Positions 36,553 to 45,749 of a stretch of DNA of 64,000 nt are shown here, in pieces; position 1 is the stretch's first letter, and the number at the start of each line of letters is the position of its first letter. The DNA comes from an uncultured Sulfitobacter sp. (lineage in GTDB: Bacteria; Pseudomonadota; Alphaproteobacteria; Rhodobacterales; Rhodobacteraceae). The position numbers and the translations under genes were made by a program. The DNA lies in the NCBI GenBank assembly GCA_913060815.1, contig CAJXSZ010000001.1, positions 310,001 to 374,000 on the forward strand, read 5' to 3'. The notes beneath the pieces are model-generated. The model saw only the letters and a list, made by a program, of their open reading frames with translations. It made no database searches and had not been told where the DNA came from.

Positions 36553-38126
36553 GTCGGCTCTTTCTCCCAGTAGGGGGCGCGCAGGTCTTTCTTCAGGATT
36601 TTGCCAATGGTGCTGCGCGGCAAGTGGTCGCGGATTTCCAAAGCCGACAAGCGGTGGCTTTTGCCCAGCCGTGCATTGGCCGTCGTCATGAGCTCGTCAG
36701 CCCCACGCGTGGCGCCATCGCGCAGCACCACAAGCCCCAGCGGCGTCTCGCCCCAGTCAGCACTCGGGATGCCGATCACCGCGGCATCGGTCACATCTGC
36801 GTCGTCAAGCAGCACCAGCTCCAGATCATTCGCGAAAATATTTAGCCCGCCCGAGATGATCATGTCCTTCTTGCGGTCAGACAGAACCAGAAACCCGTCT
36901 GCATCAAACGATCCCATATCGCCCGACCGGAAATAGACATCTCCTTCGGCATTGCGCCAGATGTAGTCGGCGGTCAGATCATCACGACCGAAGTACCCTG
37001 CCATCATCGTGGGTCCACGGCCGACTATCTCGCCCACTTCACCTTGGGGCACTTCGCGCCCCTGCGGATCAATCAGACGGATGTCGTTGTTCGGCGCGGG
37101 ACGGCCCACGGTGTGAAGCTTGTCGGGATGCTCGTCCGCCACCAGCACGCTGACGCCGCCGCCCTCGGTAAGGCCATAGTATTCAATCAGCTTTCCGGGA
37201 AATCGTGCCAGAACATCTGCTTTTACGTCGGCGCGGAGGGGGGCTGAGGTGGAAAATTTGATCCGCATCGAAGAGAGATCAAAGCTGTCGAAATCCGCGA
37301 CGTCCATAATGCGCTTGTACTGCACAGGCACCAGCATCGTGTGGGTGATTGCCTCACGCTCGACGATCTCCAAATACCCGCGCGCTTCGAATTTCGGCAT
37401 CAGATGCACGGTGGAGCCGCCGAACAGAGTCGGGATGAAGGCCACGATCGTGGTATTCGAATAGAGCGGCGTGGAGATCAGCGTGCGCGCATTGTCGTCA
37501 TATCCGTTGGGGGAGACACGCTCCATCTGTGCGGCGCGCATCTGGTGGTTGTGCAAGATACCTTTTGGCGTGCCTGTGGTGCCTGAGGAATAGATAAGGT
37601 TGAACGCGTCTGACATCTCAAGCGGGATGTCTGGGTCGGTTGTGTCTTCGGCCCGCACTGCAGTTTCGAATTCTGCATAATCGGAATGCTCGAAATCAAT
37701 CGAAAAGCGTCTGAGCGGCAGGTCAGCGACAAACCCCTCCACCAGCGGCGCGTATTGCTCTGCGACGAAAACCGCCTTCGCCCCGCAATCCACCAGCATC
37801 TTTTTCAACGCCTCGGGCGAGGCCATCGAGGACAGCGGCGTCACACATGCGCCTGCCTTGAGAATGCCGATAAAGAGCTCGGCGTAAGGGATCGAGTTGG
37901 CAGACAAGATGGCAACGTTGTCACCCTTCTGGACCCCGACCCCTAGCAACAGGTTCGCCACCGCATTGGTCCGTAGATCAAACGCACCCCATGTGACACG
38001 CTGTGCGCCACAGACCAATGCAAGCTTCTCGGGATGCGCTGCGGCATTGCTGCGGATGCGCGCGATGACAGTCTCCGTCAGTGGCATCTCGCCCAGAGGC
38101 GGATCAATTTTGAGGTCCGTGTTCAT
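36549..38126 (-). CDS. AMP-dependent synthetase/ligase (acyl-CoA ligase family)
   Basis: 525 aa from the ATG at 38126, which overlaps the TRAP permease stop (ATGA); 38189 would start inside the permease gene. The P-loop 'LIYSSGTTGTPKGILHNH' is near residues 164-181, 'EYYGLTEGGGVSVL' near 295-308, 'YFRSGDMGSFDADGFLVLSDRKKDMIISGG' near 385-414, and the C-terminal catalytic lysine in 'RSTIGKILKKDLR' near 505-517. It activates a carboxylic acid with ATP to an acyl-AMP and then a CoA thioester. Since it is coupled to a TRAP importer, it probably activates the imported acid. Confidence 0.88.
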   Translation of the reverse strand: MNTDLKIDPPLGEMPLTETVIARIRSNAAAHPEKLALVCGAQRVTWGAFDLRTNAVANLLLGVGVQKGDNVAILSANSIPYAELFIGILKAGACVTPLSSMASPEALKKMLVDCGAKAVFVAEQYAPLVEGFVADLPLRRFSIDFEHSDYAEFETAVRAEDTTDPDIPLEMSDAFNLIYSSGTTGTPKGILHNHQMRAAQMERVSPNGYDDNARTLISTPLYSNTTIVAFIPTLFGGSTVHLMPKFEARGYLEIVEREAITHTMLVPVQYKRIMDVADFDSFDLSSMRIKFSTSAPLRADVKADVLARFPGKLIEYYGLTEGGGVSVLVADEHPDKLHTVGRPAPNNDIRLIDPQGREVPQGEVGEIVGRGPTMMAGYFGRDDLTADYIWRNAEGDVYFRSGDMGSFDADGFLVLSDRKKDMIISGGLNIFANDLELVLLDDADVTDAAVIGIPSADWGETPLGLVVLRDGATRGADELMTTANARLGKSHRLSALEIRDHLPRSTIGKILKKDLRAPYWEKEPT

Positions 38127-40120
38127 GCGACTGTAGGCTCCGCAGGTTCGTTGTTTGCGCGCCACGCGGAATAGATTGGCAGGGCGCACAGGGCCGCACC
38201 GACGGCAAAGGAGCCTGCATAGCTCATGGGCAGCAGCGCTGTTTCAGGTTTGGCAATCAACACGCCGCCAACGAACGTCATGATCCGCAAGGGCATACCC
38301 ATGGCTCCTTTGAGGGGCCCGACAAGGCTGATGTAGCCTTGCAACGCCGAAGAAATCATAGCCACGCCGATGAGAGCCGATGTGAGGGCTACCACGACCT
38401 CCCAAGCAGGAGCTTGCCCGATGAGCGCAGGATTTAGCACAAAGAAGAAGGGCGCGATATAGATCACCCCGCCAAGGCGCATCGCCTCGAACCCTGTCGC
38501 AATCGGATTGCTGCCCGCCATCGTGGAAGCGGCGAACGCGCCCAAGGCCACGGGCGGCGTGATATAGCTCACCATGCCCCAGTAGAGGATGAACAAATGC
38601 ACGGCGAGTTGGTTGAGGCCACCAGCCTCGAGCGCGGGGGCAAGGACCACAGCGAGGAAGATATAACAGGCAGTCACCGTCATCCCCATACCAAAGATAA
38701 ACGCCGTCAGTGCACCCATTGCAAGCAGGACCAGCGTGCTGTCGCCTGCCATAAATACCAGCTCATTCACCAGCGTTCCGGCAAGGCCTGTGGCCGAGAA
38801 GGAGCCCACGATAAGGCCCACACCCAGCAGGATCGCCGTCAACTCTGCCAGTCCCATACCGACGCCCACGATCATATTACCAAGCCGCTGCAAATTCAGG
38901 CGGAAGCGCGCACGGAATTGGTTAACCAGCAGCAACAGCGCGGTGGCATAAAAGGGCGCGGAGCTTTCCTGACGCAGACCGATCATCATGTAGAGAAGCA
39001 GCGCAAAGACAAAAATATAGGGCCAGCCCTCGATCATCACCTCCTTGAGGCGCGGCAGGTCGGGCTTGGGCAGCCCTTTGAGGCCGCGTCGCGCCGCATA
39101 GGCGTCGATGCCTGTGAACAGACCCCAGTAAAACAGGATGGAGGGAATGGCCGCGGCCAGGGCGATCTCGACGTAAGGGCGCGAGAGGAAGGACGCCATG
39201 ATAAACGCCGTAGCCCCCATGATCGGCGGCATAAGCACCCCGCCTGTCGAAGCACATGCCTCGGTCGCGGCGGCGGTCTTTGCAGAAAACCCTGTCTTGC
39301 GCATGGCGGGGATGCTCACGGCGCCCGTGGTCAGCACATTGGAGATAACCGAGCCCGACATAGATCCCATGAAACCACTCGCAAAGATCGAGACTTTTGC
39401 GGCACCGCCACGGTAGCCGCCGACCATGCCAAGCGCGAGATCGTTAAAGAACTGCCCGCCGCCTGTGCGTTGCAGTACGGCGCCGAACAGGATAAAGCCG
39501 ATGACCACGCCGCCAAAGGCTTTCATCGGGATGCCAAACGAGCTTTCGGCGGAATAGATGTGATAGGGGACCGTCTGCATGAAGCTGCTCTGGAAGCCCG
39601 AGAAGGGGTCAGGCACCACGCCTGCGAAGGTCGGGTAGAAGGCAAAGAAGAGCACGATGAAGAACAGCACCATGCCACCCGCACGGCGACACGCCTCAAG
39701 GATCAGAAAGAAGAAAACGACCGAGACATATTGTGCAAACTCGGGTGCGGCATATTCCCAACCTGACGAAAGATTGCGCTGGGCACTGGCCACCAGATAG
39801 CCGGTGCAGGCAAGCGAGGCGGCAAAAAGCACCCAGTCAAGAAGCGAGGGCACGCCGCCCTTGCCACCGCGCATCTGAAAAATGAGAAAGCTGAGCGCGA
39901 GATACATTCCGCCCAGAAGATAGAGATAGCGCCCCTCGATCAGGACAACCCCGAACAGTTGCAAGTTGAAGAGCTGGTTGATCACCAACACCAGTGACAA
40001 CAGTGTACCGATGACCACGACCCAGCGTGCAAGCCCCGCCAGACGCTCCGCTGGTGTAGCACCGTCAATGGCAACTTGCTCAATTCCCTTGGATTCAAGG
40101 GCTGCGTTCGTATCGGACAT
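38123..40120 (-). CDS. TRAP transporter fused permease (small 4TM plus large 12TM subunits)
   Basis: 665 aa, strongly hydrophobic throughout. The N-terminal ~190 residues correspond to the DctQ-like small subunit and the remainder to the DctM-like large subunit, with 'FGGVVIGFILFGAVLQRTGGGQFFNDLALGMVGG' and 'GFMGSMSGSVISNVLTTGAVSIPAMRKTGF' near 215-275 and 'ASTGGVLMPPIMGATAFIMASFL' near 290-312, the TRAP signature. Fused permeases are typical of TAXI-type TRAP systems, and the receptor gene is directly upstream. It drives Na+/H+-coupled uptake, usually of organic acids. Confidence 0.93.
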   Translation of the reverse strand: MSDTNAALESKGIEQVAIDGATPAERLAGLARWVVVIGTLLSLVLVINQLFNLQLFGVVLIEGRYLYLLGGMYLALSFLIFQMRGGKGGVPSLLDWVLFAASLACTGYLVASAQRNLSSGWEYAAPEFAQYVSVVFFFLILEACRRAGGMVLFFIVLFFAFYPTFAGVVPDPFSGFQSSFMQTVPYHIYSAESSFGIPMKAFGGVVIGFILFGAVLQRTGGGQFFNDLALGMVGGYRGGAAKVSIFASGFMGSMSGSVISNVLTTGAVSIPAMRKTGFSAKTAAATEACASTGGVLMPPIMGATAFIMASFLSRPYVEIALAAAIPSILFYWGLFTGIDAYAARRGLKGLPKPDLPRLKEVMIEGWPYIFVFALLLYMMIGLRQESSAPFYATALLLLVNQFRARFRLNLQRLGNMIVGVGMGLAELTAILLGVGLIVGSFSATGLAGTLVNELVFMAGDSTLVLLAMGALTAFIFGMGMTVTACYIFLAVVLAPALEAGGLNQLAVHLFILYWGMVSYITPPVALGAFAASTMAGSNPIATGFEAMRLGGVIYIAPFFFVLNPALIGQAPAWEVVVALTSALIGVAMISSALQGYISLVGPLKGAMGMPLRIMTFVGGVLIAKPETALLPMSYAGSFAVGAALCALPIYSAWRANNEPAEPTVA

Positions 40121-40209
40121 GGGGTCAACCTCAGATATACTGCTTAAATAATAAGGACGACGGGCCAGCCCCTAACAAGGCCAGCCCGCTTGGGATCAAT
40201 CAAAAGAGA

Positions 40210-41346
40210 TCAAAAGACGACGCTGAAACCGCCATCTGCGAGGGCTTTGCGGCGCGCTTCGGACCAAGCGGCCTCGAAGTCATCGGGAGCTGCGGCAACA
40301 GTCGCATCCCACGCAGCTTTGAGCGCTGCCTGACGTGCTACAAGGTTGTCGTTATGCGCCTGTGCTGCATCGTTCCAGACGCCAGCTTCGGTGTAATAAC
40401 GGATCGCACCTTCGTGGTAGGGGACAACCCACTCCATGTTCTGTTTGTCCAGCGCCCAGCCGTTGATGCCGGGGGAGTTGCCCTCATAGGATGGGTAAAG
40501 CTCCACCATCGCCTTGGTCATGTTATAGACGAGGTCTGCCTCGGTGGCTTCCATGGCGGTCAGCACGGGGTAGGCATAACCTGCACCTTGATGACCGTCC
40601 GTGCCGTCAATTGTGGCACCTACGCGGGCTTTGTTGGTCTGGAAGAAGGGCGCAATGTCCGTCAGACGCTTGACCGCTTCGGTGTCGGCAGGATCAATCG
40701 GGGGCCAGAACAGGCCGCGCGGACCTGCTTCGGCCTCATAAGTCTTGCCTGAGTTTGTTGAAGCAAAGGCCGCATCGACCTGACCCTCGATCAAACCTGT
40801 CCAGCTGGCACCAAAGCCGCCGAAATCCACACGCTCCACATCGTCCCACGTGAGGCCGCCATAGGCCAGATAGGCTTCTGTGTTCACGTTAAGCGCGGGC
40901 GCGCCAACGATATAGGCTACGCGTTTGCCTTTGAGATCGGCGTAGGTTTCGATCCCGAGATCGCCTGCTACACCAACGGCGAGGTTGATAGCGCCGCCAT
41001 TGTTGGCCATCAGCACACGAATGGGCTGCGGCCCCCAGTTCTCGGCCCCAAAATCGAATACACCTTCTTGTGCCATGAAGCTGCCGCCGACACCCGTGGC
41101 GGAGAATTGCACACGACCCTGACGCAGCGGCTCTGTCCGCGAGACGTCATTCTTGCCAGGCAAAACGCGCAGGTTTACGCCAGCGGCGTCCTGAAGTGCA
41201 GCCCCGATGGCTACAGCTTGGTTATAGCCCGCAGAGCCCGTGCCATAGGCGGTCCAGCTCAGCTGTTTTGGTAAATCGATATCTTGTGCCATGACCATCG
41301 TCGAGGACAGTCCGAGGGCAGCGATAGACGCAGTAATATAGTTCAT
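40210..41346 (-). CDS. TAXI-family TRAP transporter solute receptor
   Basis: 378 aa from the ATG at 41346, which has GGGAGGAAAAT upstream; the longer frame from 41481 has no support. A Sec signal peptide is visible (MNYITASIAALGLSSTMVMAQD, cleavage near Ala20). The mature part has 'WTAYGTGSAGYNQAVAIGAALQ' near 32-53, typical of TAXI receptors, and 'GKRVAYIVGAPALNVNTEAYLAYGG' near 155-180. It is the periplasmic substrate binder for the fused permease and the first gene of the apparent run down to the selenoprotein. The ligand is unknown. Confidence 0.92.
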   Translation of the reverse strand: MNYITASIAALGLSSTMVMAQDIDLPKQLSWTAYGTGSAGYNQAVAIGAALQDAAGVNLRVLPGKNDVSRTEPLRQGRVQFSATGVGGSFMAQEGVFDFGAENWGPQPIRVLMANNGGAINLAVGVAGDLGIETYADLKGKRVAYIVGAPALNVNTEAYLAYGGLTWDDVERVDFGGFGASWTGLIEGQVDAAFASTNSGKTYEAEAGPRGLFWPPIDPADTEAVKRLTDIAPFFQTNKARVGATIDGTDGHQGAGYAYPVLTAMEATEADLVYNMTKAMVELYPSYEGNSPGINGWALDKQNMEWVVPYHEGAIRYYTEAGVWNDAAQAHNDNLVARQAALKAAWDATVAAAPDDFEAAWSEARRKALADGGFSVVF

Positions 41347-41531
41347 ATTTTCCTCCCAAAAAATTCCATATCCGCATGCAAAACCTGCAGCGGACATGCC
41401 GTGGCGGAGGCGGCTTTCTGTGAAACGCCATTCCGCCCTGTGGAACCAAGGTAAGGAAAATTCCCGAGTAGTGTCAATCAAACTTCGGGGGTATTCGGTG
41501 AGTTAATTTACTGGACAGGCTTGGCAGAGCC
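41347..41531 (-). promoter_or_regulatory. Presumed promoter region for the TRAP-ligase-TPP-Sec gene run
   Basis: A 185-base spacer upstream of the TAXI receptor. The next gene up (gamma-glutamyltransferase family) is on the same strand, so the region also holds that gene's 3' end. AT-rich stretches near 41441-41510 could supply promoter boxes. No operator was resolved. Confidence 0.4.
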
Positions 41532-43127
41532 TTAGAACCCTACCGCAGCCCCGTCCTTGCGCGGATCAGAGCCTGCCGCGTAAGCCCCGTCTTCAAGACG
41601 GCAAATCAGCTGCGCACCGCCAAAGCCGAATGCGTTGTCGGGTGCCTCAAGCGACAGATCATGCCCAAGCTTGCGCAAAGCGTCGAGGGTCGCAGGTTGC
41701 ATCGTATCCTCCACCGCAACCTCGCGCCCGGCAACAAACCGCCAGCGTGGCGCGTCAGCAGCCAACTGCGGATCCTGACCCCAGATTTGCGTGCGAAGCA
41801 CCATTTGCACATGGCCCTGCGCCTGCATCGGGCCTCCCATCACGCCAAAGCTCATCAGTGGCCCGTCAGGTCCCATCAGAAAACCCGGAATGATGGTGTG
41901 GAAGGGACGTTTGCGCGGTCCGACGACATTCTGGCTGGCAGGACCAAGACTGAAGCCCGCGCCACGGTTTTGCATCGAAATGCCCGTCCCCGGAATGGCA
42001 ACGCCAGAACCGAAGCCCGCATAGTTCGATTGGATGAAGGACACCATCATGCCCGAGGCATCTGCGGCTGTCATATAGACCGTCCCGCCGTTTTGCGGTG
42101 CGCCGACATTGAAATCCTGCGCGCGGGTCTCGTCAATGAGGGCTGCACGGCTGGCAAGATAAGCAGGATCAAGCAGCTTTTCCGAAGTAACTTCGCTCAT
42201 GTGATCACCGTCAGCCACGTAAGCCTCCGCGTCCAGCATCGCGAGCTTCATCGCCTCGATCTGGAGGTGAAACGCCAGTGGATCATCCGCCTCCAGTTCG
42301 CGGATGCGCGTATGCGACAGAATGCCAAGCCCCATAAGGGCGGCAATGCCCTGACCGTTAGGCGGAATTTCATGCAGTTCCAGATCATCAAATTTTTGGC
42401 TGATCGTTCCGCACCAGTCAGCCGTATGTGCTGCCATATCCTCCCGCGATAGCGCGGCATCATGGGCGGCGGCAAAATCGCAGATCGCATCGGCAAGTGG
42501 GCCACGGTAAAACGCCTCACCCTTCGTCTCGGCGATCAGTCGAAGCGTCTTTGCAAAATCCTTGTTCACATATCGGCTACCCGCTGTCGGAGCCTTACCA
42601 TCCGGCAGAAACGTCTCGGCAAATCCAGGGTAGTCGCCCAGCTCTTCCGCCGCGCGCTGCCACAGTTTGGCGATGACGGGTGTGACGATGAAACCCGCCT
42701 CGGCATAGCCGATGGCAGGGATGAAAAGATCGGCAAAGGGCAGCTTGCCAAACCGCTCCGACATCGCGACCCAGCCTGATACCGCACCTGGCACGGTGAC
42801 CGTCTCCCACCCGCGAAACGGCATTGTGTCGTGATCCGCAAACCGTTCAGGCGTCCAAGCAGCGGGGGATCGGCCAGAGGCGTTGAGGCCGTGTAGCTCC
42901 TTGCCGTCCCAGACGATTGCAAAGGCGTCCGAGCCCAGACCGTTGCCCGAAGGCTCCACCAGTGTCAGCGTGATTGCAGTGGCAATCGCCGCATCCACTG
43001 CATTGCCGCCGCGCGCCAGCATGGCGAGGCCTGCTTGGGCGGCCAGCGGCTGGGACGTGGCAACGACATTGCCCGCCAGAACGGCAGAGCGGCGGGAGGG
43101 ATAGGGGCTGTTGGCGCGAATTTCCAT
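41532..43127 (-). CDS. Gamma-glutamyltransferase family protein
   Basis: 531 aa Ntn hydrolase. The N-terminus has 'VVATSQPLAAQAGLAMLARGGNAVDAAIATAITLTLVEPSGNGLGSDAFAIVWDG'-type sequence near residues 20-75. The processing site and nucleophilic Thr are in 'PQNGGTVYMTAADASGMMVSFIQSNY' near 345-370; the usual GTTH is GTVY here, as in many members active on other amides. 'SFGVMGGPMQAQGHVQMVL' near 430 is the oxyanion/substrate region. There is no clear signal peptide, so it may be cytoplasmic. It is coupled to an acetamidase-family gene, suggesting hydrolysis of an amide-containing nutrient. Confidence 0.86.
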   Translation of the reverse strand: MEIRANSPYPSRRSAVLAGNVVATSQPLAAQAGLAMLARGGNAVDAAIATAITLTLVEPSGNGLGSDAFAIVWDGKELHGLNASGRSPAAWTPERFADHDTMPFRGWETVTVPGAVSGWVAMSERFGKLPFADLFIPAIGYAEAGFIVTPVIAKLWQRAAEELGDYPGFAETFLPDGKAPTAGSRYVNKDFAKTLRLIAETKGEAFYRGPLADAICDFAAAHDAALSREDMAAHTADWCGTISQKFDDLELHEIPPNGQGIAALMGLGILSHTRIRELEADDPLAFHLQIEAMKLAMLDAEAYVADGDHMSEVTSEKLLDPAYLASRAALIDETRAQDFNVGAPQNGGTVYMTAADASGMMVSFIQSNYAGFGSGVAIPGTGISMQNRGAGFSLGPASQNVVGPRKRPFHTIIPGFLMGPDGPLMSFGVMGGPMQAQGHVQMVLRTQIWGQDPQLAADAPRWRFVAGREVAVEDTMQPATLDALRKLGHDLSLEAPDNAFGFGGAQLICRLEDGAYAAGSDPRKDGAAVGF

Positions 43128-43144
43128 TGCGGTAGCTTTCTGAA

Positions 43145-44095
43145 TTATGGGGTGGTGGGGCGACCAAGTAGGTCTTTGGCGATCATCATATGAACGCCTT
43201 TTTCGCGGTTCACTGTCTGTGTGATGCGCAGATCCCCCGCGAGGCTGCAGAGCATATAGGCCTGCTCGCGACTGATGCCTGCGCGCTGCGTAATCAGGGT
43301 GATCATATCGCGCAGGGCCATCTCGACACAGACGTCAAGATCGGGGGCCATGCCCATCGTGATGTAATGCGTGGGCGTTTCTGCCTGCGGATAGGTGAGG
43401 GCGCTGTCTTTGAGAACCGTAAGGCGAAACCGCCCCTCAAGCGCTGTTTCAATCGCGGTCACACACACCTCGCCATCGCCCTGCGCGCCGTGTCCGTCAC
43501 CACAGGAAAATAGCGCGCCCTCGACATTGACAGGTAGATATAGCGTTGTGCCTGCGACAAGCTCTTTGTTGTCGATGTTGCCGCCGTGCATCCGCGGCTC
43601 AATGGTTGAGATGCGGCCCCATGCAGGCGGCGGTGCAACACCCATCACACCAAAGAACGGGGCCAATGGTAGCTCCAACCCCCAAGGCATCTGTGCGATG
43701 CCACGTTCAATGTCCAGCGGAATGATCGTGTGGTGCAGATCGGGAAAATCCTGCGGTAACGTGCCCTTGAGCGGCCCGATATAGTTATAGCCCCAGTCCT
43801 GCCGCACGCTCACATCAAGGATGTCGACTTGGAGCACATCACCGGGCTTGGCACCCTCAACGGCAACCGGCCCCGTCAGAATATGACCCGGTACGGCCGG
43901 TACGCCTGCTGCGTGGATGTCCAACAATTCAGGCGGGATGTGGAAGCCCTCGGGCGGCAGGTTCATCGGCGTCCCCGACACCGAGCGCATCACGACCTCT
44001 TCGCCGCTCGAAATTGTCAGCGCAGGGGGCAAGGCGCTATCGAAGTATCCCCAGTGACAGGTCTGGGGCGACGCACTGAGTGTTTTAGCGCTCAT
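43145..44095 (-). CDS. Acetamidase/formamidase family protein
   Basis: 316 aa. Family motifs are 'GHILTGPVAVEGAKPGDVLQVDILDV' near 70-95, 'PAWGRISTIEPRMHGGNIDNKEL' near 158-180 and 'ALFSCGDGHGAQGDGEVCVTAIET' near 195-218. These enzymes hydrolyse short amides to acid plus ammonia with zinc. The gene overlaps the Gfo/Idh stop by ATGA and is followed 17 bases later by the gamma-glutamyltransferase gene: a three-gene operon for an amide substrate is inferred. Confidence 0.87.
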   Translation of the reverse strand: MSAKTLSASPQTCHWGYFDSALPPALTISSGEEVVMRSVSGTPMNLPPEGFHIPPELLDIHAAGVPAVPGHILTGPVAVEGAKPGDVLQVDILDVSVRQDWGYNYIGPLKGTLPQDFPDLHHTIIPLDIERGIAQMPWGLELPLAPFFGVMGVAPPPAWGRISTIEPRMHGGNIDNKELVAGTTLYLPVNVEGALFSCGDGHGAQGDGEVCVTAIETALEGRFRLTVLKDSALTYPQAETPTHYITMGMAPDLDVCVEMALRDMITLITQRAGISREQAYMLCSLAGDLRITQTVNREKGVHMMIAKDLLGRPTTP

Positions 44096-45060
44096 GTGGT
44101 GCGGCCTCTACCAGCAAGGATACCCTCAACAAGGATTTGCACGCGCAACGCCTCGTCTATGGTTGCAAGGCGGTGCGGCTCGCCTGCGATATGCAGTACA
44201 AGATCATCCAGCTGCGCTTTGAGGCTAATTGCACGGGGATCGGCGGGATCGGGGGCGGTAGGCGTGTACGGCCCCCCGTCCGATATGGCATAGCGGTAGA
44301 ACTCGGACACGCGGCGGCTCGTTTTACTGCCTTTGATGGTGAGCTCCTGACGGTCGGGTTGCGCGCCGCCAACGCTGCCCATCACTGTTACGGGCAGGCC
44401 TTCGGCAGTCTCCAGTCGTGCCGCCACATGGGTTTCACACAGATCGCTCTGAGCGGGATAATCCGCCTGCGCCCAGACCAGATCAAGCGGGCCAAGCAGC
44501 CGTTCCGAGAAGAACAGGAAATGCGAGATCACCTCGCGGGTCATGCCCCCCTCGGCGGCAAAGCGCAGCCAGTCTGCCCCTGCTTGCCACGCGCGGGGCC
44601 AGTGCGGATAGGTCACAATGATATCGGCACCCTGCAGCTCTCCCATCTCGCCCGCTTGTGCTGAGGCAGAGATATCGGTGAGGGCGGCACCCGCCGCTTG
44701 GGTGAAGTTTACAGCCGTGGGCACGCCAGTTGCGTGCAGCCGCGCCACGAGGTCGCGGCTCTGTTCGATATCAACACCAAGGGGCTTTTCGAGAAACACC
44801 GCTTTGCCGCCAGTTGCGGCCGCCAAGGCATAGGTTTTACGCGGGGCAGGCGGGCAGGCGAGATAAACCAGATCACCTGCGGCAATCGCAGCTTCAGCAT
44901 CTGTTGCAATGACTGCGTCGGGTGCGAAGGCCGCGGCTGCGTCACACGCGCTCGGGTCAGGGTCCCACAGAGCTACCACCTCAAATGCGGGATGCCGCAC
45001 CATATGCTCGGCCATCCGCTGGCCCATGATGCCCAGACCGATGAGTGTTGTTTTGATCAT
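44092..45060 (-). CDS. Gfo/Idh/MocA family oxidoreductase
   Basis: 322 aa beginning MIKTTLIGLGIMGQRMAEHM; 45078 is an alternative start six codons earlier. The N-terminal Rossmann fold has GLGIMG at residues 8-13. 'VFLEKPLGVDIEQSRDLV' near 91-108 has the family EKP lysine. The C-terminal domain lacks an obvious characterised signature. It oxidises or reduces a sugar-like or amino-acid-derived substrate with NAD(P). It is first in the operon with the acetamidase and gamma-glutamyltransferase family genes, and divergent from the ArsC-like gene. Confidence 0.85.
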   Translation of the reverse strand: MIKTTLIGLGIMGQRMAEHMVRHPAFEVVALWDPDPSACDAAAAFAPDAVIATDAEAAIAAGDLVYLACPPAPRKTYALAAATGGKAVFLEKPLGVDIEQSRDLVARLHATGVPTAVNFTQAAGAALTDISASAQAGEMGELQGADIIVTYPHWPRAWQAGADWLRFAAEGGMTREVISHFLFFSERLLGPLDLVWAQADYPAQSDLCETHVAARLETAEGLPVTVMGSVGGAQPDRQELTIKGSKTSRRVSEFYRYAISDGGPYTPTAPDPADPRAISLKAQLDDLVLHIAGEPHRLATIDEALRVQILVEGILAGRGRTT

Positions 45061-45220
45061 TTGGAACTTTCTTTGCATGTGTTTGTGAGTGCGGCCCTGT
45101 CAAAGCCTATGGTATTTTTTCCAAGCCCTCCACCCCGTGTAGTGCCCGCGAGCAGCGAAACCATTGGACCTGCGCGCATATCCATGGGAAACGAGGCTAA
45201 AGAATTATCGGAGACCGCGA

Positions 45221-45550
45221 GTGATTATCTACGGCTTAAGCACCTGCGCGCAGTGTCAAAAAGCGCTCAAAGCCATGGAAGCGCAGCGCCGCGACGTGAC
45301 GTTTCGTGATGTCCGTTCTGATCCGCTGAGCGAGACCGAACTGGCCACGCTGATTGCCGAATTCGGCGACAATTTGGTGGACCGCAGCACGAATGACTAT
45401 CGCGCCCTCAACGACTGGCTCAAAAACTCCGAAGCGGAGGAGCAGATCGCGGCAAAGCCCAAAGTCATGGCCCGTCCGGTGATCTTCGACGGCACCTCTT
45501 ATCATCTGGGCTGGAACGCGGATGTGCAGGCGGCGCTGCTGCGCGACTGA
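45221..45550 (+). CDS. ArsC-family (Spx/arsenate reductase-like) protein
   Basis: 109 aa using a GTG start at 45221, with GGAGACC just upstream; the frame is open back to an ATG at 45164, but the family begins at the beta strand 'VIIYGLSTCAQC'. The redox motif CAQC is at residues 9-12. The later 'NDWLKNSEAEEQIAAKPKVMARPVIFDG' (residues ~66-93) has the Arg-Pro of the thioredoxin-like ArsC fold. It may reduce arsenate or act as a general thiol protein; no arsenic genes are adjacent. Confidence 0.82.
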   Translation: MIIYGLSTCAQCQKALKAMEAQRRDVTFRDVRSDPLSETELATLIAEFGDNLVDRSTNDYRALNDWLKNSEAEEQIAAKPKVMARPVIFDGTSYHLGWNADVQAALLRD

Positions 45551-45749
45551 GCCTTCAGGCGTCTAAAAATGCTTGCCCTGATCGCGTGATCTGGGGCAGA
45601 GAGGAGCCATAGGTCAGCGATGGCGTCGCACGCAGTTTCTGCGGACCTGTATTCCCTTCCTGAACGCCGGGATCTTGCTTTGCCGCTGTGCGGCGGGGGA
45701 GGTCCGTTCTCCCTTCGCTTGGCGGTATGCGCTTTTGAAGGAGAAGGTT

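Noticed and set aside
38597..39766. 389-codon open frame on the plus strand within the TRAP permease gene
   Set aside because: It is His/Arg-rich without a known domain or ribosome site, and lies opposite the hydrophobic TRAP coding sequence; it is an antisense shadow.
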